Notes: generated by a model from the letters alone, not told the origin. A stretch of DNA of 64,000 nt from Symbiodinium natans (GCA_905221605.1 CAJNDS010002769.1:152854-216853), one strand, 5' to 3'. Numbered from the stretch's first letter, positions 7,401 through 16,973 are shown. Numbers and translations are program-made.

Positions 7401-10077
7401 GCAGATTATACTGGGCCTCCCTATGGAGGGATGCAACCAGCTCGACGTCTTCGGGTGAGGCTCCATAAGTAATTAGTGAGCGCAAAAGAGCTTCTCTGCT
7501 TGTTTTGTCAAAAGCTTGAGAGAGATCTAGTGAGAAGGTGAAGCCTCCGATTAGGTCCGGCTTGCCCTTCGTGCGCTTGGGAGTGCAGAATCTGTCTGGT
7601 GCTCGGGATCGAAGCATGGCACGGACGCGCCTTGCGTGGCCAATTACCCGGAGTTGGGCATCGGCGATACCGCGTCCTGGAATGTAGGCAAATTGAGGGG
7701 AAGCAAAGTGGGCCTTCTTGAAGAGGGGGTCAAGTCTTCTCCTAGCCTCAGAGGCTATTCCTTTGCCATCTGGCCTAATGATGCCCAGCGGTCGCAAGTT
7801 CTCCGGCTTAGAGGCTGGTTTAGAGGGCTTGGGTATGAAGCTAAGGTCTGCTGACTTGGCTGTTATGGGCAGCGAGGGTGGCTCGGCTGGATTCATTGGT
7901 GCTGTGTTATGCTGAGGCTCGCGCTTCCCTTGGCAGGAGGTGACCTCGCACGCCTGATGGGTCGGAGCGGGAGGCGGAGGCACCGCTTCGAGATAGTCGC
8001 AGTAGTTATTGGCCACAGTGGAAGCACAAAGGCGGTACATGGATGCGGGGGCAGATCCTTGCGGTACTGCCTTTTCCGGCTTTATAGAGGCTATGCCTTT
8101 GGACAGACTACTTTTGTCCAGCTTGGGCAAGGCTTGGCCTACGCCACTAGCTAGGGGGGGATGCGAGGAGAAGATGGAAAGACTATGTCTCTTTAACTCT
8201 GCCAGTCCCTCAGGCTCAGTTAGGATGCGGCCGCATGGCGATCTGAGGCAGACTCTTGGTGCAGGAGACCAAGGAGCTACATGCTTTAAGGAGCGATATG
8301 CCGCATGTGGATCTCGTTTGACCTTCTCAGAAATCTCTTTCAAAGTTCGATGAGTTCTTTCTCGGGCCTGATTCTTTATCTGGATGGCATGTGCCTTGGC
8401 TGCCTCGTCCAGCGAGCGCTGAGCCTGTTTGAGGTGCTCGGTGCGAGCCATCTTATTTATGACGTCGTCCTCACGTTTTAGGTTTCGCAGTGCGGTCTGC
8501 CGATGGTTATGAAGCCGCCACAGAGGTTGTGCTGTCGGAGCTGCGTCCGAGCTGCCTGCTTCTGGGTCCCTCGGCTGGAAAGTCTTGGCATGTTCGAGAA
8601 GAAGCTCGTTGACCTCATCAGGGTGAAGAGGCTCGCCATTCTTCTGCGCTCGGAGTTTGTCGACGTCCTTTGCTACTTGCTCCCGCAGGGTTTGGGCCAG
8701 AGGAGTGTTTTGTCTAACATGGTGAGCCAGTAGGGACTTTTGTTTGGAAGGGACTGCCGGTTGAGTTTTGGTCGAGAACGGGTGTCTCCAGACCTTCTTG
8801 AGGGGTACTGCCGTCCTGAGTGGCATGTGTTTGCCACCTTTACGCCATGCTCCCAGCTTGAAGTCTTTGAGGACACACACTTTGCGGGCCAGCTGAGCAG
8901 CGTAGAATTTGGAGGTCAAGATGAAATCTATCTGAGAGCTGCCCTGTGGCGAGATGAAAGTGTTTGCCTTGCGCCCCTGCCATGTGTTAAGCGCAACTAG
9001 GGAGTTTCGCTGAAGAAACTTCTGGAACTGCTTTTGAACCGGCTTGTGCTTAGAAGATCCTGCTGGCACCACTCCCCCTACAAAGGGGGGATTTGGTTTT
9101 AGGGAAGAGTTGAAGTCGCCCGCCAGTACCGGAACAGTACGCTGTGACAAGTTGGTAAGGGACTTGCTTAGGGAGGAGAGAACTTTGCTTTGGGTGGCAT
9201 AGTGGTCCTGCTCCGTCATGCCTCGTTGCTTGGTGTACTGGTAGCAGTTGAGCAGGAGCACTGGATGGCCTCGGATTTCGCAGTGAACCTCGTGAGCACG
9301 GCCTGGGTGTAGATCCTGCCAGCGTAGTGTTGCTGAGTCTATGCTAGGCGATAGTAGAGTGAGAACACCTGCAGAGCGCCTGTGCTTTGGCTGTTCGGGT
9401 AGCTGGGATGTTTGAGCGGGAGGAGACCTCACGAGCTCTTCATCCGGCAGCCCGCCTGAGACAGCTGTCCAGCCGTGCACTTTAAACTGGGAGGATGTAG
9501 TCCAGTGGGTTTCCTGGATAAAGATAACATCGAGGTCCTGCTGATATTGCAGCCACTCCTTGAACTCTGCCCACAATTGCTGGCTTAATCCACCTGCATT
9601 CCACGAGAAAACCCGCAGTGGTTTGGCTTCGCGACCGCCTCTAGGGTGACGCCTACGCGGTTGCCTAAGAGGAAGCTGCGGTGCAAATTGAGCATGCATG
9701 TTTTCCTTAGTCTCTTGGCTTGCACTAGGTGCAGCCGTGCCTGCGCTTGCCTGTGCCTGGCTTAGAGGCAAATTTGTCCTTCGATATGGTACTGCGCAAC
9801 CGTCCCTTAAGGCTCGGTGACAGGCCCGACGATAGGAGTGTTTCCGAATTAAACCCTCTGCCATCCGCTTGTTTCGACTGAAGTGCCGAAGCACGATCAG
9901 ACTCCCCTCGTCCTGCGGAAAGACGAGAACCCTCACACTTAGGAGTGAAAGATGCAGTCTAAGACGATCTAAGTTCTCCCCCCGGAATTGGGACCGGGCC
10001 AGCTCGTGGATATGCTGTCTGCGGCAGAATCTCAGAATGCTTGAGGCTAAAGCCTCAAAGTGACCATCAGCTGGCAA
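4474..10077 (-). CDS. Endonuclease / reverse transcriptase / zinc-finger / USP-like polyprotein of a LINE
   Basis: An 1867-codon open frame, retrotransposition protein of a non-LTR element. Residues about 150-420 form an APE/EEP endonuclease: WNAGG near 155, QETHW with Glu189, GDFN at 320-323, QIDFIL with Asp384, and a final HMPL with His417 where SDH is usual. Residues about 740-1010 are the reverse transcriptase, with the LRPLGIIRPDG motif, the SLDLSQAFD motif and FADD at 945-948 supplying the catalytic Asp pair. Cys/His fingers follow near 1251, 1295, 1409 and 1456. Residues about 1605-1867 resemble a ubiquitin-specific protease: NLCYAISVLQ with Cys1615, SGHYRSF with His1824, a following DD pair and the ending AYLLLL. 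The frame begins at a TTG just after a stop; the first ATG lies some 70 residues in, so the 5' end may be truncated or joined to something upstream. Four hairpin motifs are embedded. Confidence 0.9.
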   Translation of the reverse strand: MPADGHFEALASSILRFCRRQHIHELARSQFRGENLDRLRLHLSLLSVRVLVFPQDEGSLIVLRHFSRNKRMAEGLIRKHSYRRACHRALRDGCAVPYRRTNLPLSQAQASAGTAAPSASQETKENMHAQFAPQLPLRQPRRRHPRGGREAKPLRVFSWNAGGLSQQLWAEFKEWLQYQQDLDVIFIQETHWTTSSQFKVHGWTAVSGGLPDEELVRSPPAQTSQLPEQPKHRRSAGVLTLLSPSIDSATLRWQDLHPGRAHEVHCEIRGHPVLLLNCYQYTKQRGMTEQDHYATQSKVLSSLSKSLTNLSQRTVPVLAGDFNSSLKPNPPFVGGVVPAGSSKHKPVQKQFQKFLQRNSLVALNTWQGRKANTFISPQGSSQIDFILTSKFYAAQLARKVCVLKDFKLGAWRKGGKHMPLRTAVPLKKVWRHPFSTKTQPAVPSKQKSLLAHHVRQNTPLAQTLREQVAKDVDKLRAQKNGEPLHPDEVNELLLEHAKTFQPRDPEAGSSDAAPTAQPLWRLHNHRQTALRNLKREDDVINKMARTEHLKQAQRSLDEAAKAHAIQIKNQARERTHRTLKEISEKVKRDPHAAYRSLKHVAPWSPAPRVCLRSPCGRILTEPEGLAELKRHSLSIFSSHPPLASGVGQALPKLDKSSLSKGIASIKPEKAVPQGSAPASMYRLCASTVANNYCDYLEAVPPPPAPTHQACEVTSCQGKREPQHNTAPMNPAEPPSLPITAKSADLSFIPKPSKPASKPENLRPLGIIRPDGKGIASEARRRLDPLFKKAHFASPQFAYIPGRGIADAQLRVIGHARRVRAMLRSRAPDRFCTPKRTKGKPDLIGGFTFSLDLSQAFDKTSREALLRSLITYGASPEDVELVASLHREAQYNLRYGRSQETVTSTRGIKQGCKLAPSLFSLVITEAFRLMATHIGFSPIQQFLTGFADDLVIHRDIHNWSDLYAAHDMVRLLLHYLQEAGLEVNYAKCNIMVKLAGRHAQQAKKLFKSQELRSGRKVTVWNIDAPEQPRRPILLSHSSVLPPLPSLPSFELVDSFKYLGVMISYSNPEDLTYSLRQERAAKKKQTVRKFIHNKRRTKTASRLLVWRATVWSTATFGLESVGLSGRRARALRSWHARQVRAVTHNPVHKTRETTAALFARLKLVSPIQQLHDRSAQRLDSLRKRRNAAPASEVTSCSTSTPANASSSLLTQSGAWPREDILTIPSTLQTAEEIVASYSKLLREADIDPSPDVPMHTCCGKVFRTAAGLRTHRTVKHPAPVPPPLEFSRLKHSVGGLPQCSHCQAKFKNWHNLQQHVERRVCRQAGFKLSRPEAATQADEAPSKASEVSSSQELVPSSDCRATAAPSVQLTLQMDTVPLISRMRTELLQQAGTQTFLELLTGHLGQQLTRTCLLCDSWIASTTKIAFHLTKKHGAEWDSYKASAGNNTSKMYVLTRLSPCPACGVKVESAPRHTKQCPVIQQLQLFFFLHPDAPLSRMHSSLQHTQLSHLSPPTSGVGASSPAVPNPGQSTTTSHQHASPTQATPQPKTFQQRTLQAPNPRSKQSQLQRWFRPGSASQAAQLGAGPPQPAPTDLDASAPPPPPAAQPMPQLINPHNLCYAISVLQMISALREDPSVDWSNLQPLQRELRARASHPVSILALESLPHCHPDWRLANRQSDALEYLTFLLANHHGSLQGTPWKRVYDADIPDSTGFSPLLLTFPEGTDPTRLSQPDSLAAPHLAYSLSFFVHEWHSPHDSKAALLYTPPYIFVSLPRFTNAGAKQHWRLTGLQDEVQLPAWTGPHSQSFVRYRSVSGLFHIGQEATSGHYRSFTLLPSLQVGDDSSPGFSPTSEERAQIGSGAYLLLLQRLS
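6023..6071 (-). repeat. Hairpin motif copy 9
   Basis: Core 6036-6052. Inner stem GGC/GCC, then a 5-nt asymmetric bulge, then about 10 further pairs (6023-6032 with 6061-6071). It lies inside the reverse-transcriptase ORF, read as SEVSSS. Confidence 0.8.
6479..6533 (-). repeat. Hairpin motif copy 10
   Basis: Core 6498-6514 with a 3-bp inner stem AGC/GCT. An outer GCCGG (6479-6483)/CCGGC (6529-6533) pairing is possible. Weak stem; read as SEVTSC in the ORF. Confidence 0.55.
7927..7961 (-). repeat. Hairpin motif copy 11
   Basis: Core 7935-7951 with inner stem GGC/GCC and a likely outer CCC/GGG pairing. It lies inside the reverse-transcriptase ORF, read as CEVTSC. Confidence 0.6.
9402..9448 (-). 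repeat. Hairpin motif copy 12
   Basis: Core 9418-9434. Inner stem GAGC/GCTC, a small internal loop, then GGATG (9406-9410)/CATCC (9441-9445), and weak outer pairing. It lies inside the endonuclease part of the ORF, read as LVRSPP. Confidence 0.8.
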
Positions 10078-10189
10078 GAGCTAGAAAGCCTTGAGATGTT
10101 AGAGGGCCCCGAAAACTGTTAAAGAGATGAAGTTCGGGGCCTTGGCCGGTTCGACAGCTACCATGCGCGGGCGGCTTGAGCTGGTAGTG

Positions 10190-10716
<527 letters not shown>

Positions 10717-10717
<1 letters not shown>

Positions 10718-10920
10718 ACACCGTGGAGGTGCATGGCCACACTGTGGAAGTGTGCATGTACAGTTTTCACGTTCGCAAACACCGTGGAGGTGTTCATGTT
10801 CAGAAACGCCGTGGAGGTGCATGGCCACACTGTGGAAGTGTGCATGTACAGTTTTCACGTTCGCAAACACCGTGGAGGTGTTCATGTGCATGATCGTCAG
10901 CACCTTACTCAGCCAATAGT
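10717..10920 (+). repeat. Minisatellite of GTGGA-loop hairpins, block 2
   Basis: A second, slightly longer copy of the 10313-10490 block ending with the same CAGCACCTTACTCAGCCAA tract. One stem is CGCC/GGTG, so small changes occur between units. Confidence 0.85.
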
Positions 10921-10929
10921 TGAACATTA

Positions 10930-11101
10930 GACGCGCGGGCGCGCGGGCGCGCGCGCGTGTGCGCGCATGTCGAGTGCCATGTTATGGAGTTATGCCAGCA
11001 TCCTTCGAAATCCTGCCGCCCGAAACCCTTTCCGGAGCCGCTGATGCTGCTGATGCTCGCCCCCCGGGTCCCCAAAGAGAAACGAAGCCTCGATGATGCG
11101 C
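10930..11101 (+). repeat. CG-rich tract and unit 1 of a ~150-bp direct repeat
   Basis: Alternating GCGCG sequence (10931-10968) leads into a unit (about 10966-11101) that recurs at 11658-11795. It contains GAGTGCCATGTTATGG, CATCCTTCGAAATCCTGCC and GATGCTGCTGATGCTCGCC. Confidence 0.8.
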
Positions 11102-11148
11102 ACCCTGCCCCCAACAACAAACAACGGCGCGGGCGGGCATGTATGGCG

Positions 11149-11580
11149 CCCTTTAAAGTCAGCTGAAAGAGCTATGGGACCAGGGTGCAGGGGCATGGGG
11201 TCATGGGAGCATGGACCCTGAGGCCAAGAGCTACGGGACCATGGGCCAGGAGCCACGACTCCATGGGCCATGGGGCCAGGGGAGCCATGGGTCCATGGGG
11301 GCCATGGGGGTCGAGGGGCAGGGGCGGGCGTCATCCATGGGGCCAGGAGGGGGGTCGAGGGGGGTGGGGCCATACAAGATCGGGGCCATGGGGGCAGGGC
11401 GGAGCGGGGAGGGAGCGGCGTGCACTGAGCCCTTTGAAGCCAGCCAAGAACTTCCAGGTGCCTGGGGCCAGACCATGGGGCCAGGAGCCATGGGTCCATG
11501 GCAGCCCTTTAAAGTCAGCTGAAAGAGCTAGAGCTACGGGGCCAGGAGCCATGGGTCCATGGGCCATGGGGCCAGGGAAG
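11149..11580 (+). repeat. CATGGG/CCATGG-rich tandem-like region
   Basis: Dense imperfect repeats of GGGCCATGGGGCCAGG and ATGGGTCCATGG, many of them self-complementary. The phrase CCCTTTAAAGTCAGCTGAAAG occurs at both ends (11150 and 11504). Overlapping frames on both strands have no credible product. Confidence 0.7.
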
Positions 11581-11583
11581 CCA

Positions 11584-11614
11584 TGGCGCGCGCGCGCGCG
11601 CGCGCGCGCGCGCG
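11584..11614. repeat. (CG)n run
   Basis: About 30 bp of alternating CG, with a second CG-rich stretch at 11636-11661. Possible Z-DNA-forming sequence. Confidence 0.85.
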
Positions 11615-11657
11615 GGAACTGGTGCGTTTTCCGCGCCGCGCGCGCGCGCGCGTGCGC

Positions 11658-11795
11658 GCGCATGTCGAGTGCCATGTTATGGAGTTATGCCAGCATCCTT
11701 CGAAATCCTGCCGCCCGAAACCCTTTCCGGAGCCACTGATGCTGCTGATGCTCGCCCCCCGGTTTTTTAAAGAGAAACGAAGCCTCGATGATGCG
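11658..11795 (+). repeat. Unit 2 of the ~150-bp direct repeat
   Basis: Near copy of 10966-11101, also preceded by a CG run. It differs by a few substitutions and by GGTTTTTTAAAG in place of GGTCCCCAAAG. Confidence 0.8.
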
Positions 11796-11813
11796 CGCCC
11801 TGGCCCCCCGCCC

Positions 11814-12100
11814 GGCCGCGCATCATGAGCATCAGCGGCTCCGGCCTCCAGGCATGCATGGCTTATAGGGGCATATGCCGGCCTCAAAACGGAAATGTCC
11901 GTAACAGCACGAAAACCACGGTATTTACAGCGATTTCTGTGTTTTCCAAGCTCTCAGCCGCATCCGAAACCCAAAACCCAACCCGCTGATGCTCATGATG
12001 CGCGCTCTTGTGGGGTCCTTTGGGGTGGCCAATGCCACCCAAAAAACATCAACAACGCGTGTTTGGCCAAAGTTGAAAAAGAGAGTCGATGATGCTCTCC
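11814..12100. repeat. GATGCTC/CATGATG hairpin repeats
   Basis: Copies of GCTGATGCTCATGATGCGCGC occur at 11984-12004 and inverted at 11818-11839. The inverted copy sits between GGCCGC (11814) and GCGGC (11835). A related GAGAG-TCGATGATG-CTCTC hairpin is at 12081-12099. The same sequence family recurs at 34.4 kb. Confidence 0.65.
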
Positions 12101-12690
12101 GGGGTCGTTTTTGGGACCCCCCATGGGGCACCCAAAAAATGCGTCCTGGAGCCCAAATTCGGTGGGAAATAGCGCGTTTTTCGCGATAAAAAATGTACCT
12201 GAAACATGATGCCCTTCGGGAGCCGCATTTGGAGCCGGATGTTGGGGAGCCAACCGGGTCAGCGGCTTAACCCCCCCCCCGCTATAGCTAAAGCTAGGGC
12301 GCCTAACGGCCCGGATTTAAGAGCCTCCGGCTCAAGCCGCCGACCCCGCTGGAGCATAGTTGAAAGGTTTAAACGCGTTCGTTAGGTCAAAGGATGCCAA
12401 AGTTGGTGTGGGGGGGGGGGGTAGGGGGGGGGGGGGTAGGAGGGGGATGGGGGGGGCAGGGGGGGGTGGGGGGGGTCGTCGGGCAGCTTTCCATGGAGGG
12501 CCAGGCCACCCACACGGCCTCAACTCACGGACCATGGGCGGTTTCGCACAGGACATAGGGGGCCCTTTGGGAAAAACCACCCAACCCCCCCCCCCACGCC
12601 GGTAAGGAGGGAAAGAGGGAGGTTTTGACCTCCTTTTCCCATCCAACACGCCGCCAGGATCGGCGGACCCTAAACGGCGGACAAACCCTT
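12101..12690. other. Gene-free stretch with G-runs
   Basis: Unique-looking DNA plus G-rich tracts at 12408-12480 (runs of 6-12 G separated by TA, TAG or CA) and a C-rich stretch at 12578-12596. No gene recognised. Confidence 0.6.
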
Positions 12691-13140
12691 TCCCCTTATC
12701 CCTAAACCTAAACCCTAAAGCCTAAGCCTAAGCCCTAAGCCCGTAGCCCTTAGCCCGAAGCCCTATTATAAGCCCTAAGCCCTAAGCCCTAAGCCAAGCC
12801 CTAGGAGGCTGCCAGCCGATATGCGAAGGGTGCCTCGGAGCTCCTCGACCGCAGGTAACGAAAGTGTGTGGGGGGTTTGAGGCTTAGGGTCTAGGGTTTA
12901 GGGTTTCGGGTTTGGGGTTTAGGGTTTAGGGTTAGGGTTATTAGGGTTATTAGGGTCATTAGGGTTTTTAGGGTGACTAGGGTGATTAGGGTGAATAGGG
13001 TTATTAGGGTTATTAGGGTTATTAGGGTTATTAGGGTTATTAGGGTTATTAGGGTTATTGGGGTTACTAGGGTTTAGGGTTATTGGGGTTATTAGGGTTT
13101 AGGGTTATTAGGGTTTAGGGTTGAGGCTTTATGTAGGGTT
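12690..13140. repeat. Start of the interstitial telomere-repeat field; TTATTAGGG variant
   Basis: CCCTAAA/CCCTAAG units (12694-12800), then TTTAGGG units on the other strand (12895 on). At about 12936-13070 lies a run of TTATTAGGG-type 9-mers with single-base variants. Confidence 0.9.
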
Positions 13141-13388
13141 CAGGGGGCTTAGAGGCTGGGGGGTTTTGGGCTGAGCGGCTCAGGGAAAACAAGGTGGTTC
13201 AGGGTGAGGGGTTTCGGCTTCTGGGTTAGGATTTTGGGTTTGGGTTTAGGGATTTAGGGTTTGGGGTTTAGAGTTTAGAGTTTGGGTTTTGGGCTTAGGG
13301 CTTCTGGGCATAGGACTGAGTGTTTCTCGTTTGCTTTGGCTTCGCGTTCGATTCTCGAACGGTTGCATGCTGCCTATCTTACCTTTGT

Positions 13389-13491
13389 GGTGCTTTGCCT
13401 TAATTCAGGTCCTTAGCCTTTTTGGGTTTATTGGGTTTCTGAGTAAGGCAGCTAAACATTTAATTTTAGCTACCTAAGTGCAGCCAAGTTA
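13389..13491 (+). repeat. Dispersed element also found at the end of an intron at 32.1 kb
   Basis: It shares long identical stretches with 32044-32150, including CCTTAGCCTTTTTGGG, TTATTGGGTTTCTGAG, TAAGGCAGCTAAA and the end CCTAAGTGCAGCCAAG. In the other copy that end serves as a modelled splice acceptor. Confidence 0.8.
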
Positions 13492-14312
13492 CTTGTCAGG
13501 GCTCAGGAGCAGAGAGCCGATAGGGCTCATAGTAGCGCTTGCTATACATAACGGGTCCCTAAGATGTAGAACTTCTAAGGCTTTACGAAGGGTTCAGGGT
13601 TTAGGGTCTAGGGTTTAGGGTTTAGGGTTTAAGGTTTAGGGTTTAGGGTTTGGAGTTTAGGGTTTGGGGTTTAGGGCTTAGGGCCTAGGGGTTAGACTCT
13701 CTTGTAACCATTCCGGCATCTCAAGTTGCGCGGGTGGAGACCTGGGGCCTGAATCCACAAACCCGAAGCCTTCGAAAGCCCTCTAAGAGTTAGCCCCATA
13801 AACCCTAAACCCTCTACCCTAAACCCTAAACCTTCCATAATAGAAGCCCTCTGAACACTAAACCCCTTAACCCCAAGTCCTCTAAAGACTAAGCCGTCAA
13901 GTCCCTCAACCCAAAAGCCTTTACTTTGCTCCATTTCTCATCATGCTCCTAGTTTATAGAAAACCGAAAGGAATATCAACAGCATCTTTGTTATGATCTA
14001 AACCCTAAACCTTAAATCCCCTTGGGTCCAGGCATCCTGGCGACTACGCGCCCGTCGCGTCAGCCGCGTCCCTTCTCCGCCGGAGCCTTGCCGGGGCGGC
14101 AGCGAAGAAGGCAGGGCGCGGTTTAGGGTTTAGGGTTTAGGGTTTCGGGTTTCGGGTTTAGGGTTTCGGGTTTAGGGTTTCGGGTTTAGGGACCAAAAAG
14201 CTTAAACCCGAAGCCCGTTTCGGGTCGATGGGGTTCAGGTGTTGGTTTTCGTCTTGCGGCGCTGCTCGTGTTGGCTGGCGCTTCGTGTGCCTCTAGAGCA
14301 GGTACTGCTTGA

Positions 14313-14455
14313 GACCCCCCCCCCAAAAAAAAAAATCATGAAAACAATATATATATATATATATATACATATAAAGATTATTCCTTATAAGTGCAATGCG
14401 GGGATTCGTATCTTTCATTTTTGCGGGCGGTTCTTAAAGAAATAGTGGTAGAGTA
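14313..14455. mobile_element. MITE-like element, TTCTTAAG family (diverged)
   Basis: A C-run and A-run (14316-14335), an (AT)n tract and the right end GGCGGTTCTTAAAG near 14426 match the family seen better at 19386-19703 and 40029-40784. The left end is altered (CTGCTTGAGACCCC). Confidence 0.45.
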
Positions 14456-15501
14456 TGACCTTCAACTACCAACGTCGTGGTGCGGTCCCTGCCCTAGCGG
14501 CTAGCGCCCCTGAGTTTCGCTTGCTGGCTATGTTCACTAAACCCTAAACCCTGAACCCTATAAGCCCTAAACCCGCGTGGAGGTCTCAGACATCTCAGGG
14601 TGTTCGGAAAGAGGTGTTGAAGATTGGGGATCTTGACTCTGCAGCTGTCTTCCGTGTATCTGCCTGTGTTACTTTTTCGCGCACAACCCCTAAACCCTAA
14701 ACCCCAAACACCAATCCCTAAACTCCAAACCCCAAACTACCCCCCTTGCATGCCCCAAACCCCAATCCCTACACCCTAAACCCAATGAACCCTCTTTGCA
14801 TGCCCCAAACTCCAATCCCTAAACCCTAAACCCCAATCCCTAAACTGCATGCCTGTTTCAGAGGCTTTCCGGTCGGCCCTGGATGCTTTGCCCTCCATGG
14901 CAGGCGCGGGCATCCGCGTTCCTCTCGCCTCGAAGCGTACTTTCTAGGGTTTAATGTCTGGGGTTTAGGGTTTAGGGTTTAGGGTTTAGGGTTTAGGGCT
15001 AGCCGAGGCACGGCTTTGGGTTTGTAGGGCACATGTCCGATTACCACTTAGATCTGTTCAGAGCGTTTGGTCCAGCATCAGCTCACCTTTAAACCCTAAA
15101 CCCCTGCGCCTCTGCACCTCTCCCGCATTTGTTTTGGGTGCTCTGTGGCACTGCATTAGCCGTTCTTAGGGTTTAGAGGTATTTCCCCAAATCGGGGTAT
15201 ACCTCTTGTGGTGCACCTCAGAATGTACAGCCAGTTATACCCTAAACCCTAAACCCTAAACCCTAAACCCTAAACCCCAAGTGAGGGTGTTGAGGGAGGG
15301 AGGTAGAAACTTGAGTGCCCTTTTTGCAACTCTTGGAGTAGGGGATCAGAGTCCCCCTAAACCCTAAACCCTAAACCCCAAACCCTAAACCCTAAACCCT
15401 AAAACCTAACCCCCTGAGCCCAAATAAACACGAAACGCTCCCTTCAGGACCCGATACATGGGGAGCTCTTCTACATCGGGGTGTCTTTTGATGGATCAGG
15501 G

Positions 15502-15600
15502 TTGCCCTAAACCCTAAACCCTAAACCCTAAACCCTAAACCCTAAACCCTAAACCCTAAACCCTAAACCCTAAACCCTAAACCCTAAACCCTAAACCCTC
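15502..15600 (-). repeat. CCCTAAA array
   Basis: About thirteen uninterrupted telomere-type units with unique DNA on both sides, hence interstitial. Confidence 0.95.
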
Positions 15601-15950
15601 ACCCCCTAAACCCTAAATCCTAAACCCCCCACGCCAACCCGCGGCCTCGGTAAGTCCGCGGCAAGGCATCCTGGCGGCTGGCGCTGCGCACGCAGACTTG
15701 GAGGCCAAGCTGAGGGAGTTTAGGGAGTGTAGGGGTAGGGGTAAACCCTAAACCCTAAACCCTAAACCCTAAACCCTGAACCTTAGGGGTTCGGGAGTTT
15801 AGGGAGTTTAGGGGTCTGGGGCCGGACACCCCTTGACTTGGCGGAGACCGTGTGACGGCCTGACCCGGAACCCTCCGGGACTTTAGCCCTCCGTCATGAA
15901 TGCTAAATCCCAAACCCTAATCCCTAAACCCTAAACCCTAAATCTTAAAC

Positions 15951-16057
15951 CCTAAGGGTCCATGTATCTCATGATTATACACTTGGGCCCACCAGTCGCT
16001 GAATAGGAGGTACTTTAAGGCCCAAGTATTCCCTCTTTAGATACATGGAGCCTTAGG
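15951..16057. mobile_element. MITE-like inverted repeat, CCATGTAT family
   Basis: CCTAAGGGTCCATGTATCT at the left mirrors AGATACATGGAGCCTTAGG at the right. The inner sequence carries ACTTGGGCC and its complement. Relatives lie at about 39730-39826 and 44460-44760. Confidence 0.75.
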
Positions 16058-16569
16058 GAAATCCTGGATCCTAACTCCAACGTTCTGGGGCGCGGCAATC
16101 CGGGCCCAGGGTTATAGGGTCTTAAGTCCTTAGAGGGTTTCATAGGGGGTTGATGGTTTTGGGGTTCAGGGTTTAGGGTTTAGGATTTAGCCAAGCCCCT
16201 TGAAACCCTAAGGCCCCCCACCAAAAAAAAAACCGAAGCACCTCCCTCCCAAGGCCTCCCTGACCGAGCTCCTGGGCATCCTTGCCGCCCCGGAGCAGCT
16301 CCCCGGCTTGGAGGCCTCCAGGTTTAGGGCTTAGGGTTTCGGGTTTCGGGTTCAGGATTTAGGGTTTTGGGCTCAGGGGTTTATCGTTTGGGGTTTAGGC
16401 ATACTAGGGCTTGGGCATGACTTGGAGGGTTTTTTTTTTTTGTGTGGTAGAGTGTGTAAGTCAAGGGGGTGTCCCTCATCCCAGAAAGCCGCAACACTGA
16501 ATCCCAAATCCAACCCTACTAGTTTGTAGAGTTTGGGCGCGCAGACAGCATATAGCCACAGATTTAGGG

Positions 16570-16665
16570 CACCTACATATACATATACATGTGTGTATAC
16601 ATATATCTATATATATATGCATATGAACATGTGTATGCATATATATATACACCTATTCGTGTATA
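16570..16665. repeat. AT/ATAC-rich microsatellite
   Basis: Alternating TATATA, CATATA and TGTGTAT units. No gene. Confidence 0.8.
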
Positions 16666-16754
16666 TGGCTCTGTCATAAGATGCGTCTTACGCAAGCAAG
16701 AAAGCTTGACTTTGGTCGAGTCTGAAAGAACTTCGGGCTCCTGAACCATGGCCG

Positions 16755-16973
16755 ACTTGAAGGTTCATGGTACTTAGTAACCAATTAGAACTGTACTTGT
16801 AACTGTACTTATAACTGTACTTATAACTGTACTTATAACTGTACTTATAACTGTACTTGTAACTGTACTTGTAACTGTACTTGTAAGCCCCCCTGAAGTG
16901 CCCTAATATATAGTTATAATTCGGGTTATAAGTACAGTTATACTTGGTTACTAAGTACCATGAACCTTCAAGT
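16755..16973. mobile_element. MITE-like element, perfect 28-bp terminal inverted repeats
   Basis: The left end 16755-16782 (begins ACTTGAAGGTTCATGG) is the exact reverse complement of 16946-16973. The interior has about seven tandem copies of the 12-mer AACTGTACTTRT. Relatives: 17035-17179, 32685-32859, 44761-44997. Confidence 0.9.

Larger units (their letters stand above)
1..10080 (-). mobile_element. LINE-like non-LTR retroelement, minus strand
   Basis: A minus-strand segment of about 10 kb that starts beside a CAA/GTT microsatellite and runs off the left edge. In transcription order it holds an endonuclease-reverse transcriptase-protease ORF, a 357-codon ORF and a 628-codon ORF. It has no telomere-like repeats, unlike the DNA to its right. 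Twelve copies of one hairpin motif occur from 143 to 9434 in ORFs and spacers alike, which suggests the whole stretch is one unit. No terminal repeats, poly-A tail or target-site duplication were seen, so the ends are not defined. The two downstream ORFs could instead belong to a neighbouring element. Confidence 0.8.
13140..15500. other. Telomere-repeat mosaic without recognised genes
   Basis: Short TTTAGGG and CCCTAAA arrays (for example 13586-13680, 14120-14190, 14944-14999, 15236-15290, 15356-15415) separate unique islands of 50-200 bp. Some islands are GC-rich and exon-like (14030-14120), but none gives a recognisable protein. Confidence 0.7.

Noticed and set aside
11185-11739. Gly/Trp/Pro-rich frames in the CATGGG region
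   Set aside because: Compositional artefact of repeated GGGCCATGG; open in several phases on both strands.
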